64,000 nt of DNA from an uncultured Bacteroides sp. (GTDB taxonomy: Bacteria; Bacteroidota; Bacteroidia; Bacteroidales; Bacteroidaceae). Made by a program: the position numbers and the translations under genes. The DNA is taken from the NCBI RefSeq assembly GCF_963678425.1, contig NZ_OY782853.1, positions 186,001 to 250,000 of the forward strand. Direction: 5' to 3'. The notes beneath the pieces were generated by a model. That model saw only the letters and a program-made list of their open reading frames with translations, had not been told where the DNA came from and ran no database searches. Positions 25,889-35,918 of this stretch are shown here, piece by piece. The first letter of the stretch is position 1; each line of letters starts with the position of its first letter.

Positions 25889-27928
25889 ATGAAGGAAGCA
25901 GCAGCTCTATTCCTATTTTTCATTTCATCTATCACTGCTTTATTTGCCCAGGAATACAACTTCAATTACGGCAAAATAACAGATAATGAGATTTCTATGA
26001 AAACATGCAAACTGGATACAAATGCATCGGCAGTTGTAATTTATAAGAATTTAATTGCTAAATACAATTATAAAAATGATGGATTTATAATCGAATATAA
26101 TTACGAAAGCAAAATAAAAATTCTAAAATCAGAAGGCGTAAAATACGCAAATATTGCTATTCCCATTTATGACAAAGGAGAAAGCGATTCACCAAAAGAG
26201 TTTGTATCAAATATTGAAGCATATGCCTATAATATTGAAGATGGAAAAATAAAAAAAACAAAAATGGATAAAAAATACATTTTTGAAGAACGAGTTAATC
26301 CTTACTACAAACAAATAAAATTCTCTATACAGGCTGTAAAAGAAGGAACTGTAATAGAATACAAGTATAAAGTAACGTCAGATTTTCCTGATCAGATAGC
26401 TGATTGTGTTTTTCAGCAAGACATCCCTGTAATGTACAGTAACTATGACATCCAAATTCCTCAATATTTTGATTTCAATGCAGAACTAAAAGGTCAGGAA
26501 CAAATAAAAGTTGCCGAGTCGGTAGTAACTCAGACTATCTCAATAAAAGATAAATACGACCAATATTTTTCCGTTAATTTTAACAATCGGAGAATATTCC
26601 TTACGGTCATTAATCTTCCAGCAATTAAGGATGAGCCCAATATTTGGTGTTCCGACGATTTCCGTACCAAGGTAACCTTTGAGTTAAAAGGCACTCAATT
26701 TCCCGATTCGGAATATAAACATTATACAAGTACCTGGGAAAAAATAGATGAACGACTTAAAGGAGAAAAACTCTTCGGAGAAATTCTTAAAATGAAAAAT
26801 CCATTCAGGGAAGAGATGCGTGCTTTAAATATAACGTCTCTACCTACCAATGCAGAAAAGATCCGCACTCTGTTTCAATATCTCAAAACCAGAATATCAT
26901 GGGATGGGACCTATCGTTTTTATGCAAACGACATTAATAAGACAATTAAAAATGGTGCCGGAAGTAATGCCGATATTAATTTTATATTAATCAGCATGTT
27001 AAAGGATGTCGCAATAGAAGCATGTCCTGTAATGATGAGCAAACGAGACGAAGGAAGACTTCCGATTCTGTTTCCAAGTGTGTATAAACTAAACACATTT
27101 ATTGTAGGTATACATGACACAGACAGTACAACTGTTTATCTAGACGGGTCTGTCCATAACGGCGATATAAATATCCTGCCGCCTGTGCTTATGGTAGACC
27201 GGGCCAGAGTTTATAATGCAGATGGACCGGGAAGCTGGGTTAACCTGACCAATGTGGGTAAAAATTCTGTTACTGAACTTATCACTGGAGCAATTACTCC
27301 CGAGGGTATAATCAAAGGAGAAAGAAAAGTATCCTATGATGGAGAATATGCTAGTGGTTTTCGCAATGTATTTTATGAAGCCAAGGATAGTGCAGCCTAT
27401 ATTGAAAAGACCGAATCAGAAGCTGGCATTTCAATAAAAGAATGTTCCTTTAAGGATATAAGTTGTTTCTCTTCCAGGGTACAAGAGAAATTATCCTTCA
27501 CCAAAGAGATTACTTTTAATGATAATCACATCTATCTCAATCCAATGATTTTCCCTCATTTAACAAAAAACCAGTTTACCAAAGAAGAGCGCAAACTTCC
27601 CGTTGAATTTGATTATCCATATACATTCAAAATCACTGCAATTTTAAGTATACCCAAAGGTTATCAGGTAGAGGAAATACCTAAACCCGTTAAGATTAAT
27701 ATGGATAAAGAAGGATGCAGTTGCATTTACAACATCCAGATTGCGGATAACAATATAGAGTTGGGATACATCTTCTCATTGAAAAGAATTCTCTATACCC
27801 AAAATGAATATGCATCTCTACGCCAGTTATGGGGCACAATAGTAAACAAGAACAATGAGCAAATTGTCTTGAAGAAAATAGTTCCGCAACCAGGCACAAC
27901 TGTGCAAAAGCAAACGTCAGAGTTGTAA
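25889..27928 (+). CDS. DUF3857 protein with degenerate transglutaminase fold, copy 1
   Basis: A 679-residue exported protein with signal peptide ending ALFAQ. The N-terminal half is a DUF3857 beta domain (VIEYKYKVTSDFPDQIADCVFQQDIPV). The middle resembles a transglutaminase core (AEKIRTLFQYLKTRISWDG), but the segment that would hold the nucleophile reads GAGSNADINFILISML, so the Cys is absent and activity is doubtful. The C-terminal beta domain ends with VNKNNEQIVLKK. It is strongly similar to the next gene throughout, a tandem duplication. Function unknown. Confidence 0.82.
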   Translation: MKEAAALFLFFISSITALFAQEYNFNYGKITDNEISMKTCKLDTNASAVVIYKNLIAKYNYKNDGFIIEYNYESKIKILKSEGVKYANIAIPIYDKGESDSPKEFVSNIEAYAYNIEDGKIKKTKMDKKYIFEERVNPYYKQIKFSIQAVKEGTVIEYKYKVTSDFPDQIADCVFQQDIPVMYSNYDIQIPQYFDFNAELKGQEQIKVAESVVTQTISIKDKYDQYFSVNFNNRRIFLTVINLPAIKDEPNIWCSDDFRTKVTFELKGTQFPDSEYKHYTSTWEKIDERLKGEKLFGEILKMKNPFREEMRALNITSLPTNAEKIRTLFQYLKTRISWDGTYRFYANDINKTIKNGAGSNADINFILISMLKDVAIEACPVMMSKRDEGRLPILFPSVYKLNTFIVGIHDTDSTTVYLDGSVHNGDINILPPVLMVDRARVYNADGPGSWVNLTNVGKNSVTELITGAITPEGIIKGERKVSYDGEYASGFRNVFYEAKDSAAYIEKTESEAGISIKECSFKDISCFSSRVQEKLSFTKEITFNDNHIYLNPMIFPHLTKNQFTKEERKLPVEFDYPYTFKITAILSIPKGYQVEEIPKPVKINMDKEGCSCIYNIQIADNNIELGYIFSLKRILYTQNEYASLRQLWGTIVNKNNEQIVLKKIVPQPGTTVQKQTSEL

Positions 27929-27998
27929 ATAGAGAACGGTTATATAGAACAATAACATTCAAATAATAATTTTTCGACCATCTAAATTATTCATAATT

Positions 27999-30032
27999 AT
28001 GAAAAGAATTATAACCTCATTGCTACTTTTAGCATCCTCTGTCATTACCATTTATGCTCAGGAATTTACCACCCGTTATGGCAAAGTTACAAAAGATGAA
28101 CTTGACATGACCACTTATCAGAAGGATACTACTGCCTCAGCAGTCACACTCTATAAGAATGTAGATGTTGTATATGCTTACAACCAGGATAAATTCGAGA
28201 TAGAATACTATTACGAAACAAAGATAAAGATATTAAAACCAGAGGGTAAAGAATACGCTAATGTAACTATTCCTTATTATGATAACGGAAAGCCAGGATC
28301 ATCCAAAGAATTTGTATCCAGAATTGAGGCCTATGCCTATAACATGGAAAATGGGAAAATTAAAAAGACAAAGATGGAAAAGAATTATATATTTGACGAA
28401 CAAGCTAATGCAAACTATAAGCTAATCAAATTTTCTATTCCTACTGTAAAAGAAGGAACGGTAATTGAATACAAATATAAATTAACTTCCGATTTTTATT
28501 ATCACCTGCCCGATATGGTAATACAACAAAATATACCCGTTGTTTATGCGAAGTATGATGTTCAGATACCCGAATATTTCAGATTCAATGTTGAGACAAG
28601 AGGACTCGAGCCATTAAATAGAGAAGAGAAAAGTACAAACCAGACATTTATGATTAAGAATGACAAAAATGAAATTGTTACCGTCAGTTGTGTTGACAGA
28701 GAAATGATTTTTACCGTGCACGATCTTCCTGCCATAAAAGACGAACCAAGCGTGTGGTGCGCTGACGATTATCGCAGCCAGGCTATCTTTGAGCTACAAG
28801 GAATACAGTTTCCATACTCAATATATGAACCATATTCCAGCACATGGGACAAAATTGATGAAATGTTGAAAAATGATGAAGACTTTGGTGATCTCCTAAA
28901 ACTAAAGAACCCATATAAAGAGGAAATGAGTACTATCAATCTGTCAGCATTAAATCCACAGGAAAAAATCCGTACCCTCTTTCAATTACTAAAAAAGAAG
29001 ATGACCTGGAATGGAAGTTATAAATTCTACGGGAATGAGGTTAAAAAAGCAATCAAGAACGGTACAGGAAGCAATGCGGATATAAATTTCATATTCATCA
29101 GTATGCTAAAAGACGCAGGAATGAAGGCTTTTCCTGTTATGATGAGTACAAGAGATCAAGGAAGATTACCTTTTACATATCCTAGTATAAATAAACTGAA
29201 TACATTCATTGTAGGGATAAACGATACAGACAGTACGACAGTCTACTTAGACGGATCCGTTAAAAACGGCGATATCAATATTTTGCCCCCAATGCTTATG
29301 GTAGATCGTGCCAGAGCTTATAACTTAAACGGAAAAGGGAGCTGGGTTAACCTGACCAATGTGGGTAAACACTCCATCAATGTTCTTGTCAAAGGTACTA
29401 TCAGTCCGGAAGGAAAAATCGAAGGAGAAAGAACTGTATCTTATTTAGGAGAACTTGCAGAAAGTTTCCGCACTGATTTCAAGGCAGCCAAAGACAGTAC
29501 TGCTTATATTGAGGGAAAGGAGTCGGAAGGCGGTATCACCATAAAGGAATGTTCCTTTAAGAATAAGGACAGTTTCTCTCCAAGTGCAATAGAGAAGTTT
29601 ACATTTACCAAAGAGGCTATCTCCAATGATAATCATATCTATCTGAATCCAATGATTTTTCCCCACTTAACAAAGAATCAGTTTATAAAAGAGACTCGTA
29701 AACTGCCTATTGAGTTTAGTTATCCGCAAACATTTAAACTCACATGCGTTTTGGATTTACCAGAAGGTTATCAGGTAGAAGAATTACCAGAATCAATTAA
29801 AATCAATTTAGACAAGGAGGGGTGTAGTTGTACCTATCGCATTCAGCTCATTGACAACCAAATCCAATTACAATATATCTTTTCACTAAAAAGAATTATA
29901 TATTCCAAAGATGAATATGCATCTTTACGTAACTTCTGGGGAACAATCGTTGACAAGAACAACGAACAGATTGTGCTAAAGAAGGCTTCATCCCAAGGAA
30001 CAACAGTTCAAAAACAGTCATCACAATTATAA
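27999..30032 (+). CDS. DUF3857 protein with degenerate transglutaminase fold, copy 2
   Basis: A 677-residue paralogue of the preceding protein, with shared blocks such as DINFIFISMLKDAG, YLDGSVKNGDINILPP and HIYLNPMIFPHLTKNQF. It has signal peptide MKRIITSLLLLASSVITIYAQ. The nucleophile region is GTGSNADINF, again without Cys. A 70-bp gap separates it from copy 1 and only 15 bp from the third DUF3857 gene, so the three probably form one operon. A periplasmic, possibly structural or binding role is inferred. Confidence 0.82.
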   Translation: MKRIITSLLLLASSVITIYAQEFTTRYGKVTKDELDMTTYQKDTTASAVTLYKNVDVVYAYNQDKFEIEYYYETKIKILKPEGKEYANVTIPYYDNGKPGSSKEFVSRIEAYAYNMENGKIKKTKMEKNYIFDEQANANYKLIKFSIPTVKEGTVIEYKYKLTSDFYYHLPDMVIQQNIPVVYAKYDVQIPEYFRFNVETRGLEPLNREEKSTNQTFMIKNDKNEIVTVSCVDREMIFTVHDLPAIKDEPSVWCADDYRSQAIFELQGIQFPYSIYEPYSSTWDKIDEMLKNDEDFGDLLKLKNPYKEEMSTINLSALNPQEKIRTLFQLLKKKMTWNGSYKFYGNEVKKAIKNGTGSNADINFIFISMLKDAGMKAFPVMMSTRDQGRLPFTYPSINKLNTFIVGINDTDSTTVYLDGSVKNGDINILPPMLMVDRARAYNLNGKGSWVNLTNVGKHSINVLVKGTISPEGKIEGERTVSYLGELAESFRTDFKAAKDSTAYIEGKESEGGITIKECSFKNKDSFSPSAIEKFTFTKEAISNDNHIYLNPMIFPHLTKNQFIKETRKLPIEFSYPQTFKLTCVLDLPEGYQVEELPESIKINLDKEGCSCTYRIQLIDNQIQLQYIFSLKRIIYSKDEYASLRNFWGTIVDKNNEQIVLKKASSQGTTVQKQSSQL

Positions 30033-30047
30033 ACACACTAACTAATT

Positions 30048-31949
30048 ATGTTGAACAACAGAATAAAATCTATATTTGTCTCTCTTCTGGTCTTTAGTGC
30101 GATTAACGCACAAGATAAACTAATATTACCCGAAATTGCGGACTCACTGAAAGAAAATGCATACTCGGTAGTGAGATTATATGAACAGGAATTTACTTAC
30201 CAATCTGATATAAGTGGTGAGAATAAAGAGACCATTGTGGTTACCATCCTCAACACGAAAGGAGATGATGCTGCGGCTTTTGGGTGCTTTACAGATCCTT
30301 TTAACGAATTAAAGAGCTTTCACGGATATATGTATGATGCCAATGGAAAACTGATCCGTAAGATTAAGCAGTCTGATTTAAGGTTTACAGAGTATTCTTC
30401 AAACCTGGCTTCAGATGACAAGCGTTATTATTTCAGTCCTGATATTGCTAATTATCCTGTCACCATCAAATATGAATGGGAGATAAAAAAGAAAAAAGGA
30501 ATGCTCGGACTTCCTATTTTCTATCCTCAGGAGGAATATAATCAATCTATAGAAAAGGCTGTTTACCGCCTTTACTCACCTGAATGTTCCGAGTTTATGT
30601 ATAAGGCCATTAACATGAAAACTCAGTCTGAAAAAAAGACAGGAAAAGAAGGTGATTATCAGGAATGGACCCTGACAAATATTAAAGCTGTTGAGGATGA
30701 ACCGTATTCCAAGTCCTTGTCTGCTTTGGTTCCCATCCTTTATATTGTTCCCAGAAACTTTACCTATGACAAAACTCATGGTGATCTGAGTAACTGGAAA
30801 TCTTTTGGAAACTGGGAATACGAGCTACTTAAAGGGAGGGATATATTACCTGAAGCCAGCAAGCAAAAGCTTGTTGAAATAACCAAAGAGTGTAAAACAG
30901 ACTACGAAAAAGTGAAAGCCGTGTATGATTATCTGGCAAAAACAACCAGATACGTCAGCATCCAATTAGGTATTGGAGGTTATCAGCCCATGCCGGCTGA
31001 AGAAGTAGCCAAAGCAGGTTTTGGAGATTGTAAAGCTCTGTCCAACTATATGGGGGCAATGCTCAAGGCATTAGGTATTCCTTCCAACTATACAGTAATC
31101 AGCACTGTTTATCCGAAACTATTCAAAGACTTTCCCAATTTCAGTCAAATGGATCATGTAATTCTTCAGGTACCGCTGCCAGAAAAAACACTTTGGTTGG
31201 AATGTACAGCCCCGGATATTCCTCTTGGATATGTACACAGCGATATTGCCGGACACGAAGCTATTCTGATTAAAGAGACAGGTGGAGAACTTTTCAAGCT
31301 TCCTACTTATAAGGATTCACTCAACATAGAAACTCACAAAGCTGTAATCACTCTGACAGACCAGGGAAATGCTACAGCCAAGGTTACACGAGTAAGCAAC
31401 TTGTTTCAATATGAAGCTACGTCCGGATTCACAAAGTTAAGCCCTACAAAACAAATCGATTTTCTGCGTGAAAAAGTACAACTGCCACAGGCAAGGGTTA
31501 ACAATATCAATTTCAAGGAAGAAAAGTCGGCAACTCCCTATATTACAATACAATACAATGTGGATTGCGAAAAATATGGCAGCAAAACAGGCAACCGGCT
31601 CTTTGTGCCCCTCAACGTCTTCCGAAGCGGTCCGTCCAAACTGTCGGGCAAGAAAAGAGTTCATCCTATTTACTTAGACTACGGGTACATGGATAGAGAC
31701 ACCATCACTCTTGAGATTCCAAAAAATTATGCTATAGAGTCTCTGCCAAAGCTTCCGGTCATTGATCAGAAGTTCGGTAAATTCACCTCCAGCATCAACC
31801 AGGAGGGCGATAAGATTGTGATCATCAACCAACTCTTCTTCCGTTCGGGCGAGTACAATGCTAATCAATATCCTGAATTTGCGGCATTCTGTAAGGATGT
31901 ATCCAATGCATATGCCAGCAAGATTATTCTGAAGAAGAAAGCAGAATAG
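30048..31949 (+). CDS. DUF3857 and transglutaminase domain protein with intact nucleophile
   Basis: A 633-residue exported protein (signal peptide ending AINAQ). An N-terminal DUF3857 domain (YTVKIKYEWEI-like NYPVTIKYEWEIKKKKG) is followed by a transglutaminase core with the expected Cys in AGFGDCKALSNYMGAML, His in MDHVILQVPL and Asp in LECTAPDIPLGYV. In contrast to its two neighbours the triad is complete, so it is the likely enzyme of the cluster. Downstream lies a hairpin built from a triplicated 13-mer. Substrate unknown. Confidence 0.85.
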   Translation: MLNNRIKSIFVSLLVFSAINAQDKLILPEIADSLKENAYSVVRLYEQEFTYQSDISGENKETIVVTILNTKGDDAAAFGCFTDPFNELKSFHGYMYDANGKLIRKIKQSDLRFTEYSSNLASDDKRYYFSPDIANYPVTIKYEWEIKKKKGMLGLPIFYPQEEYNQSIEKAVYRLYSPECSEFMYKAINMKTQSEKKTGKEGDYQEWTLTNIKAVEDEPYSKSLSALVPILYIVPRNFTYDKTHGDLSNWKSFGNWEYELLKGRDILPEASKQKLVEITKECKTDYEKVKAVYDYLAKTTRYVSIQLGIGGYQPMPAEEVAKAGFGDCKALSNYMGAMLKALGIPSNYTVISTVYPKLFKDFPNFSQMDHVILQVPLPEKTLWLECTAPDIPLGYVHSDIAGHEAILIKETGGELFKLPTYKDSLNIETHKAVITLTDQGNATAKVTRVSNLFQYEATSGFTKLSPTKQIDFLREKVQLPQARVNNINFKEEKSATPYITIQYNVDCEKYGSKTGNRLFVPLNVFRSGPSKLSGKKRVHPIYLDYGYMDRDTITLEIPKNYAIESLPKLPVIDQKFGKFTSSINQEGDKIVIINQLFFRSGEYNANQYPEFAAFCKDVSNAYASKIILKKKAE

Positions 31950-32011
31950 GAATTCTATTTCTTAAATTCTCGCACAATTTTCGTATAATTGCTTATAAAA
32001 TATAGGTCTCC

Positions 32012-32065
32012 TGTACAGAAGAATGTTTTCTTTTGTACAGAAGAATACATTCTTCTGTACAAAAC
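32012..32065. repeat. Triplicated TGTACAGAAGAAT repeat, two copies as a hairpin
   Basis: TGTACAGAAGAAT occurs at 32012 and 32034 and inverted (ATTCTTCTGTACA) at 32049-32061. The last two form a 15-16-bp stem followed by CATTTTTTA, so it could also serve as the terminator of the DUF3857 operon. The remaining gap up to recJ (31950-32250) holds nothing else recognised. Confidence 0.75.
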
Positions 32066-32250
32066 ATTTTTTATTATCCGCCAAATTTCTATCATTATTC
32101 TAATAAAATAATTAATTGATTCACGTAAGGACATCTGTTTTTTTATTACTTTTACAAAATGAAACGTTTCGTTTTCTGACGCCTGCTTAAAGGCTCCGGT
32201 CTCCCCTTGTGGGACACCCGCAAAAGATAAGAAAAAAAATAAAATATATA

Positions 32251-33969
32251 ATGAGTCACAAATGGAATTATCAACCTCCTACACACGAAGAAAAAGAAGC
32301 AAGCCAGGCATTAGCCGGTGAATTGGGAATTAGCCCCATTCTAGGAAGACTTCTTGTGCAGCGAGGAATTGAGACCGCCGCAGAGGCCAGAAAATTCTTC
32401 CGCCCCCAACTGCAGGATCTCCATGACCCTTTCCTGATGAAAGATATGGATGTGGCAGTTGAACGGTTAAACCGTGCAATGGGACGAAAAGAACGTATTC
32501 TGATTTACGGAGATTACGATGTAGACGGTACAACAGCTGTTGCGCTTGTCTATAAGTTTATTCAACAATTCTATTCAAATATTGACTATTACATTCCCGA
32601 CCGCTATAATGAAGGTTATGGTGTTTCAATACAAGGAATAGATTATGCCGCCGAAACAGGCGTCACTCTGATCATTGTCCTTGACTGCGGCATAAAAGCG
32701 ATAGATGAGATTGCTTATGCCAGAGAAAAAGGCATTGATTTCATCATCGGCGACCATCATGTACCAGACGATATTCTTCCATCCGCCGTTGCCATTCTGA
32801 ATGCCAAGCGGGAAGATAACACATACCCCTACTCTCACCTGTCAGGTTGCGGGGTAGGTTTCAAGTTTATGCAGGCTTTTGCTCTCAATAATGGAATTGA
32901 ATTTCATCAGCTTACCCCATTACTGGATCTGGTTGCAGTAAGCATTGCCTCAGACATTGTGCCCATTATGGGAGAAAACCGTATTCTGGCTTACCACGGA
33001 TTAAAGCAACTGAATGCAAACCCGAGTGTGGGACTAAAGGCCATTATCGATATTTGTGGATTAAATGAAAAAGAGATCACGATGAGTGATATCGTTTTCA
33101 AGATAGGGCCACGCATAAATGCTTCAGGAAGAATACAGAACGGCAAAGAAGCTGTCGATTTATTAACTGAAAAAGACTTTTCCCTGGCATTGGAAAAAAG
33201 TAACCAAATCAATCAATATAACGAAACCCGGAAAGATCTGGATAAGAGCATGACTGAGGAGGCCAATAAGATCGTAGATCAACTGGAAGGATTGGTAGAT
33301 CGTCGCTCCATTGTACTTTACAACGAGGAGTGGCACAAAGGGGTAATCGGCATTGTAGCATCACGGCTAACAGAAATTTATTACCGCCCCGCTGTGGTAT
33401 TAACCCGGACTGATAACCTGGCAACCGGTTCTGCCCGCTCTGTCTCAGGATTTGATGTATACAAGGCCATTGAACATTGCCGGGATTTACTGGAAAACTT
33501 CGGCGGGCACACCTATGCTGCGGGACTCTCAATGAAAATTGAGAATGTTGAAGAGTTCACTCAACGGTTTGAAAAGTTTGTCTCTGCCCACATCCTCCCC
33601 GAACAGCGGAGCGCAGTAATCGACATTGATGCGGAAATAGATTTTAAAGACATCACTCCTCACTTCTATGCCGATCTGAAAAAATTCAATCCATTCGGGC
33701 CAGACAACCATAAGCCAATATTCTGCACCCAGAATGTGTACGACTATGGTACCAGTAAGGTAGTGGGTAGAGATCAGGAACATATCAAGCTGGAATTAGT
33801 AGACAACAAATCAAATAATGTAATGAACGGTATTGCCTTCGGACAAAGTTCGCAAGCGCGCTATATCAAAACAAAACGTTCCTTTGATATTTGTTACAGC
33901 ATTGAAGAAAACACGCACAAACGCGGAGAAATACAATTAATGATTGAGGATATTAAGCCTACGGAGTAG
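32251..33969 (+). CDS. recJ: Single-stranded-DNA-specific exonuclease RecJ
   Basis: A 5'-3' exonuclease on single-stranded DNA in recombination and mismatch repair. DHH-family motifs are visible: YGDYDVDGTTAVAL (motif I), VLDCGIKA (II), GDHHVPDD (III, the DHH), and SGCGVGFKF. The DHHA1 domain carries GGHTYAAGLSM and the OB fold NPFGPDNHKPIF. The frame starts at 32209, but the ATG at 32251 (MSHKWNYQPPTHEEKEAS) fits the family and gives 572 residues. The stop is 2 bp from recQ, so the two DNA-repair genes form an operon. Confidence 0.95.
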   Translation: MSHKWNYQPPTHEEKEASQALAGELGISPILGRLLVQRGIETAAEARKFFRPQLQDLHDPFLMKDMDVAVERLNRAMGRKERILIYGDYDVDGTTAVALVYKFIQQFYSNIDYYIPDRYNEGYGVSIQGIDYAAETGVTLIIVLDCGIKAIDEIAYAREKGIDFIIGDHHVPDDILPSAVAILNAKREDNTYPYSHLSGCGVGFKFMQAFALNNGIEFHQLTPLLDLVAVSIASDIVPIMGENRILAYHGLKQLNANPSVGLKAIIDICGLNEKEITMSDIVFKIGPRINASGRIQNGKEAVDLLTEKDFSLALEKSNQINQYNETRKDLDKSMTEEANKIVDQLEGLVDRRSIVLYNEEWHKGVIGIVASRLTEIYYRPAVVLTRTDNLATGSARSVSGFDVYKAIEHCRDLLENFGGHTYAAGLSMKIENVEEFTQRFEKFVSAHILPEQRSAVIDIDAEIDFKDITPHFYADLKKFNPFGPDNHKPIFCTQNVYDYGTSKVVGRDQEHIKLELVDNKSNNVMNGIAFGQSSQARYIKTKRSFDICYSIEENTHKRGEIQLMIEDIKPTE

Positions 33970-33971
33970 AG

Positions 33972-35870
33972 ATGTCGGCAAATTATCGTGACATACTGCA
34001 ACAATACTGGGGATATTCCGAATTCCGCGATTTGCAGGAAGAGATTATCAACAGTATTGGCAAGGGAAAAGACACGCTGGGACTAATGCCCACCGGCGGA
34101 GGAAAGTCTATCACTTTCCAGGTTCCTGCACTTGCCAAGGAAGGCTTGTGCATTGTAGTCACTCCCCTCATTGCCTTAATGAAAGATCAGGTGCAGAACC
34201 TGAAAAATCGAGGAATTAAAGCCGTAGCGATCTACTCCGGCATGACACAAAAGGAGATACTCATCGCACTGGAAAACTGTATCTTCGGCGATTTCAAATT
34301 CCTTTATATTTCTCCCGAACGACTCGACACGGAAATATTCCAGTTAAAGTTACGCTCCATGAAGGTAAGCATAATTACTGTGGACGAGTCTCACTGTATC
34401 TCACAGTGGGGATATGACTTCCGCCCTGCTTATCTTAAAATTTCTGATATCAGGAATTTGCTTCCCGGCATACCTGTGCTGGCACTAACCGCCACAGCCA
34501 CTCCTGAAGTGGTGAAGGATATTCAGGAAAGGCTGCATTTCGCAGAAGAAAATGTCTTCCGCATGAGCTTTGAGCGAAAGAACCTGGCTTACATCGTTCG
34601 CAAAACGGACAATAAGCAAGACGAACTTTTACATATTCTCAGCAAAGTACCAGGCACAGCCATCGTTTATGCCCGCAGTCGCAAACGAACTAAAGAAGCT
34701 GCCGAGATGCTGAGCAAAGCCGGTATTTCAGCCAATTTCTACCATGCCGGACTAAGTAATGAGGCTAAGGATCTCCGCCAGAAGCAATGGCAAACAGGAG
34801 AATTCAGGGTGATGGTTGCCACCAATGCCTTTGGTATGGGTATTGATAAAGCAGATGTAAGACTGGTAGTTCACATTGATTTGCCCGACTCACCCGAAGC
34901 TTATTTTCAGGAAGCCGGACGAGCTGGTCGTGACGGGGAAAAGGCGTATGCAGTGATTCTCTATTCCAAATCGGATAAGACAACGCTTCAAAAGCGCATA
35001 TCCGATACCTTTCCCGAAAAAGAGTATATCAAACAGATCTACGAACACCTGAACTATTATTATCAGATGGCCATGGGCGACGGATTGGGAAGAATGTACG
35101 ACTTTAACCTGGAACAATTCTGCCGTAACTTTAAGCATTTCCCGATTCCGGCAGACGGTGCACTGAAAATCCTTTCACAAGCAGGATATATAGAATATAC
35201 CGACGAGCAGGACAATGCATCCCGACTCATTTTCACCGTTGACCGCGAAGATCTCTATAAGTTCAGAGAGATGGGAGCTGAAATGGAAGCACTGATACAA
35301 GCTATCTTACGTTCCTATACAGGAATTTTCACGGATTACGCATATATTCACGAAGATTCACTGGCCATCCGGCTCAATATAACCAAGCTACAAGTGTACG
35401 AAATGCTCGTCCTTTTATCCAAACGGAGGATTATTGACTACATTCCACATAAAAAGACACCTTATATTATATATAAACGCGAACGGGTAGAGTTGCGCCA
35501 CCTTCACATACCTAAAGAAGTTTACGAGGAACGGAAAGAAAGATATGTGACACGGATTAATGCGATGCTAGAATATGTCACCTCGGACAATGCCTGCCGT
35601 AGCCGTATGTTACTCCGTTATTTCGGAGAAAAGAACGAGCATAACTGCGGACAGTGCGACGTTTGTCTGCAAAAAACAAATAGTGGATTACGACAATTTG
35701 AATTCGATGAACTGTCCTCTCAGATATTTGCATTACTTGAAGGAAAAAGCATGACCCCGGCTGAAATAGTACGCAAACTAAACCTTGAACCAGAGAAGGT
35801 AAGTATCGTTATCCAGTATTTATTAGACGAAGGGAAGCTAAATATCAACGACGGCATGATAAATTATTAA
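33972..35870 (+). CDS. recQ: ATP-dependent DNA helicase RecQ
   Basis: A superfamily 2 3'-5' helicase working with RecJ in gap processing. Helicase motifs: Walker A MPTGGGKSITFQVPAL, motif II VDESHCISQWGYDFRP, motif III LTATATPEV, and motif VI GRAGRDGEKAYA. The RecQ-C region has the zinc ligands CRSRMLLRYFGEKNEHNCGQCDVC. The C-terminal stretch (LSSQIFALLEGKSMTPAEIVRKL) is a winged-helix-like domain and no typical HRDC domain is obvious. 632 residues. It directly follows recJ. Confidence 0.96.
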   Translation: MSANYRDILQQYWGYSEFRDLQEEIINSIGKGKDTLGLMPTGGGKSITFQVPALAKEGLCIVVTPLIALMKDQVQNLKNRGIKAVAIYSGMTQKEILIALENCIFGDFKFLYISPERLDTEIFQLKLRSMKVSIITVDESHCISQWGYDFRPAYLKISDIRNLLPGIPVLALTATATPEVVKDIQERLHFAEENVFRMSFERKNLAYIVRKTDNKQDELLHILSKVPGTAIVYARSRKRTKEAAEMLSKAGISANFYHAGLSNEAKDLRQKQWQTGEFRVMVATNAFGMGIDKADVRLVVHIDLPDSPEAYFQEAGRAGRDGEKAYAVILYSKSDKTTLQKRISDTFPEKEYIKQIYEHLNYYYQMAMGDGLGRMYDFNLEQFCRNFKHFPIPADGALKILSQAGYIEYTDEQDNASRLIFTVDREDLYKFREMGAEMEALIQAILRSYTGIFTDYAYIHEDSLAIRLNITKLQVYEMLVLLSKRRIIDYIPHKKTPYIIYKRERVELRHLHIPKEVYEERKERYVTRINAMLEYVTSDNACRSRMLLRYFGEKNEHNCGQCDVCLQKTNSGLRQFEFDELSSQIFALLEGKSMTPAEIVRKLNLEPEKVSIVIQYLLDEGKLNINDGMINY

Positions 35871-35918
35871 ACAATTTCATTATTTTTGTGCCCTACAAAA
35901 AAACAAACAGCAATTTTT

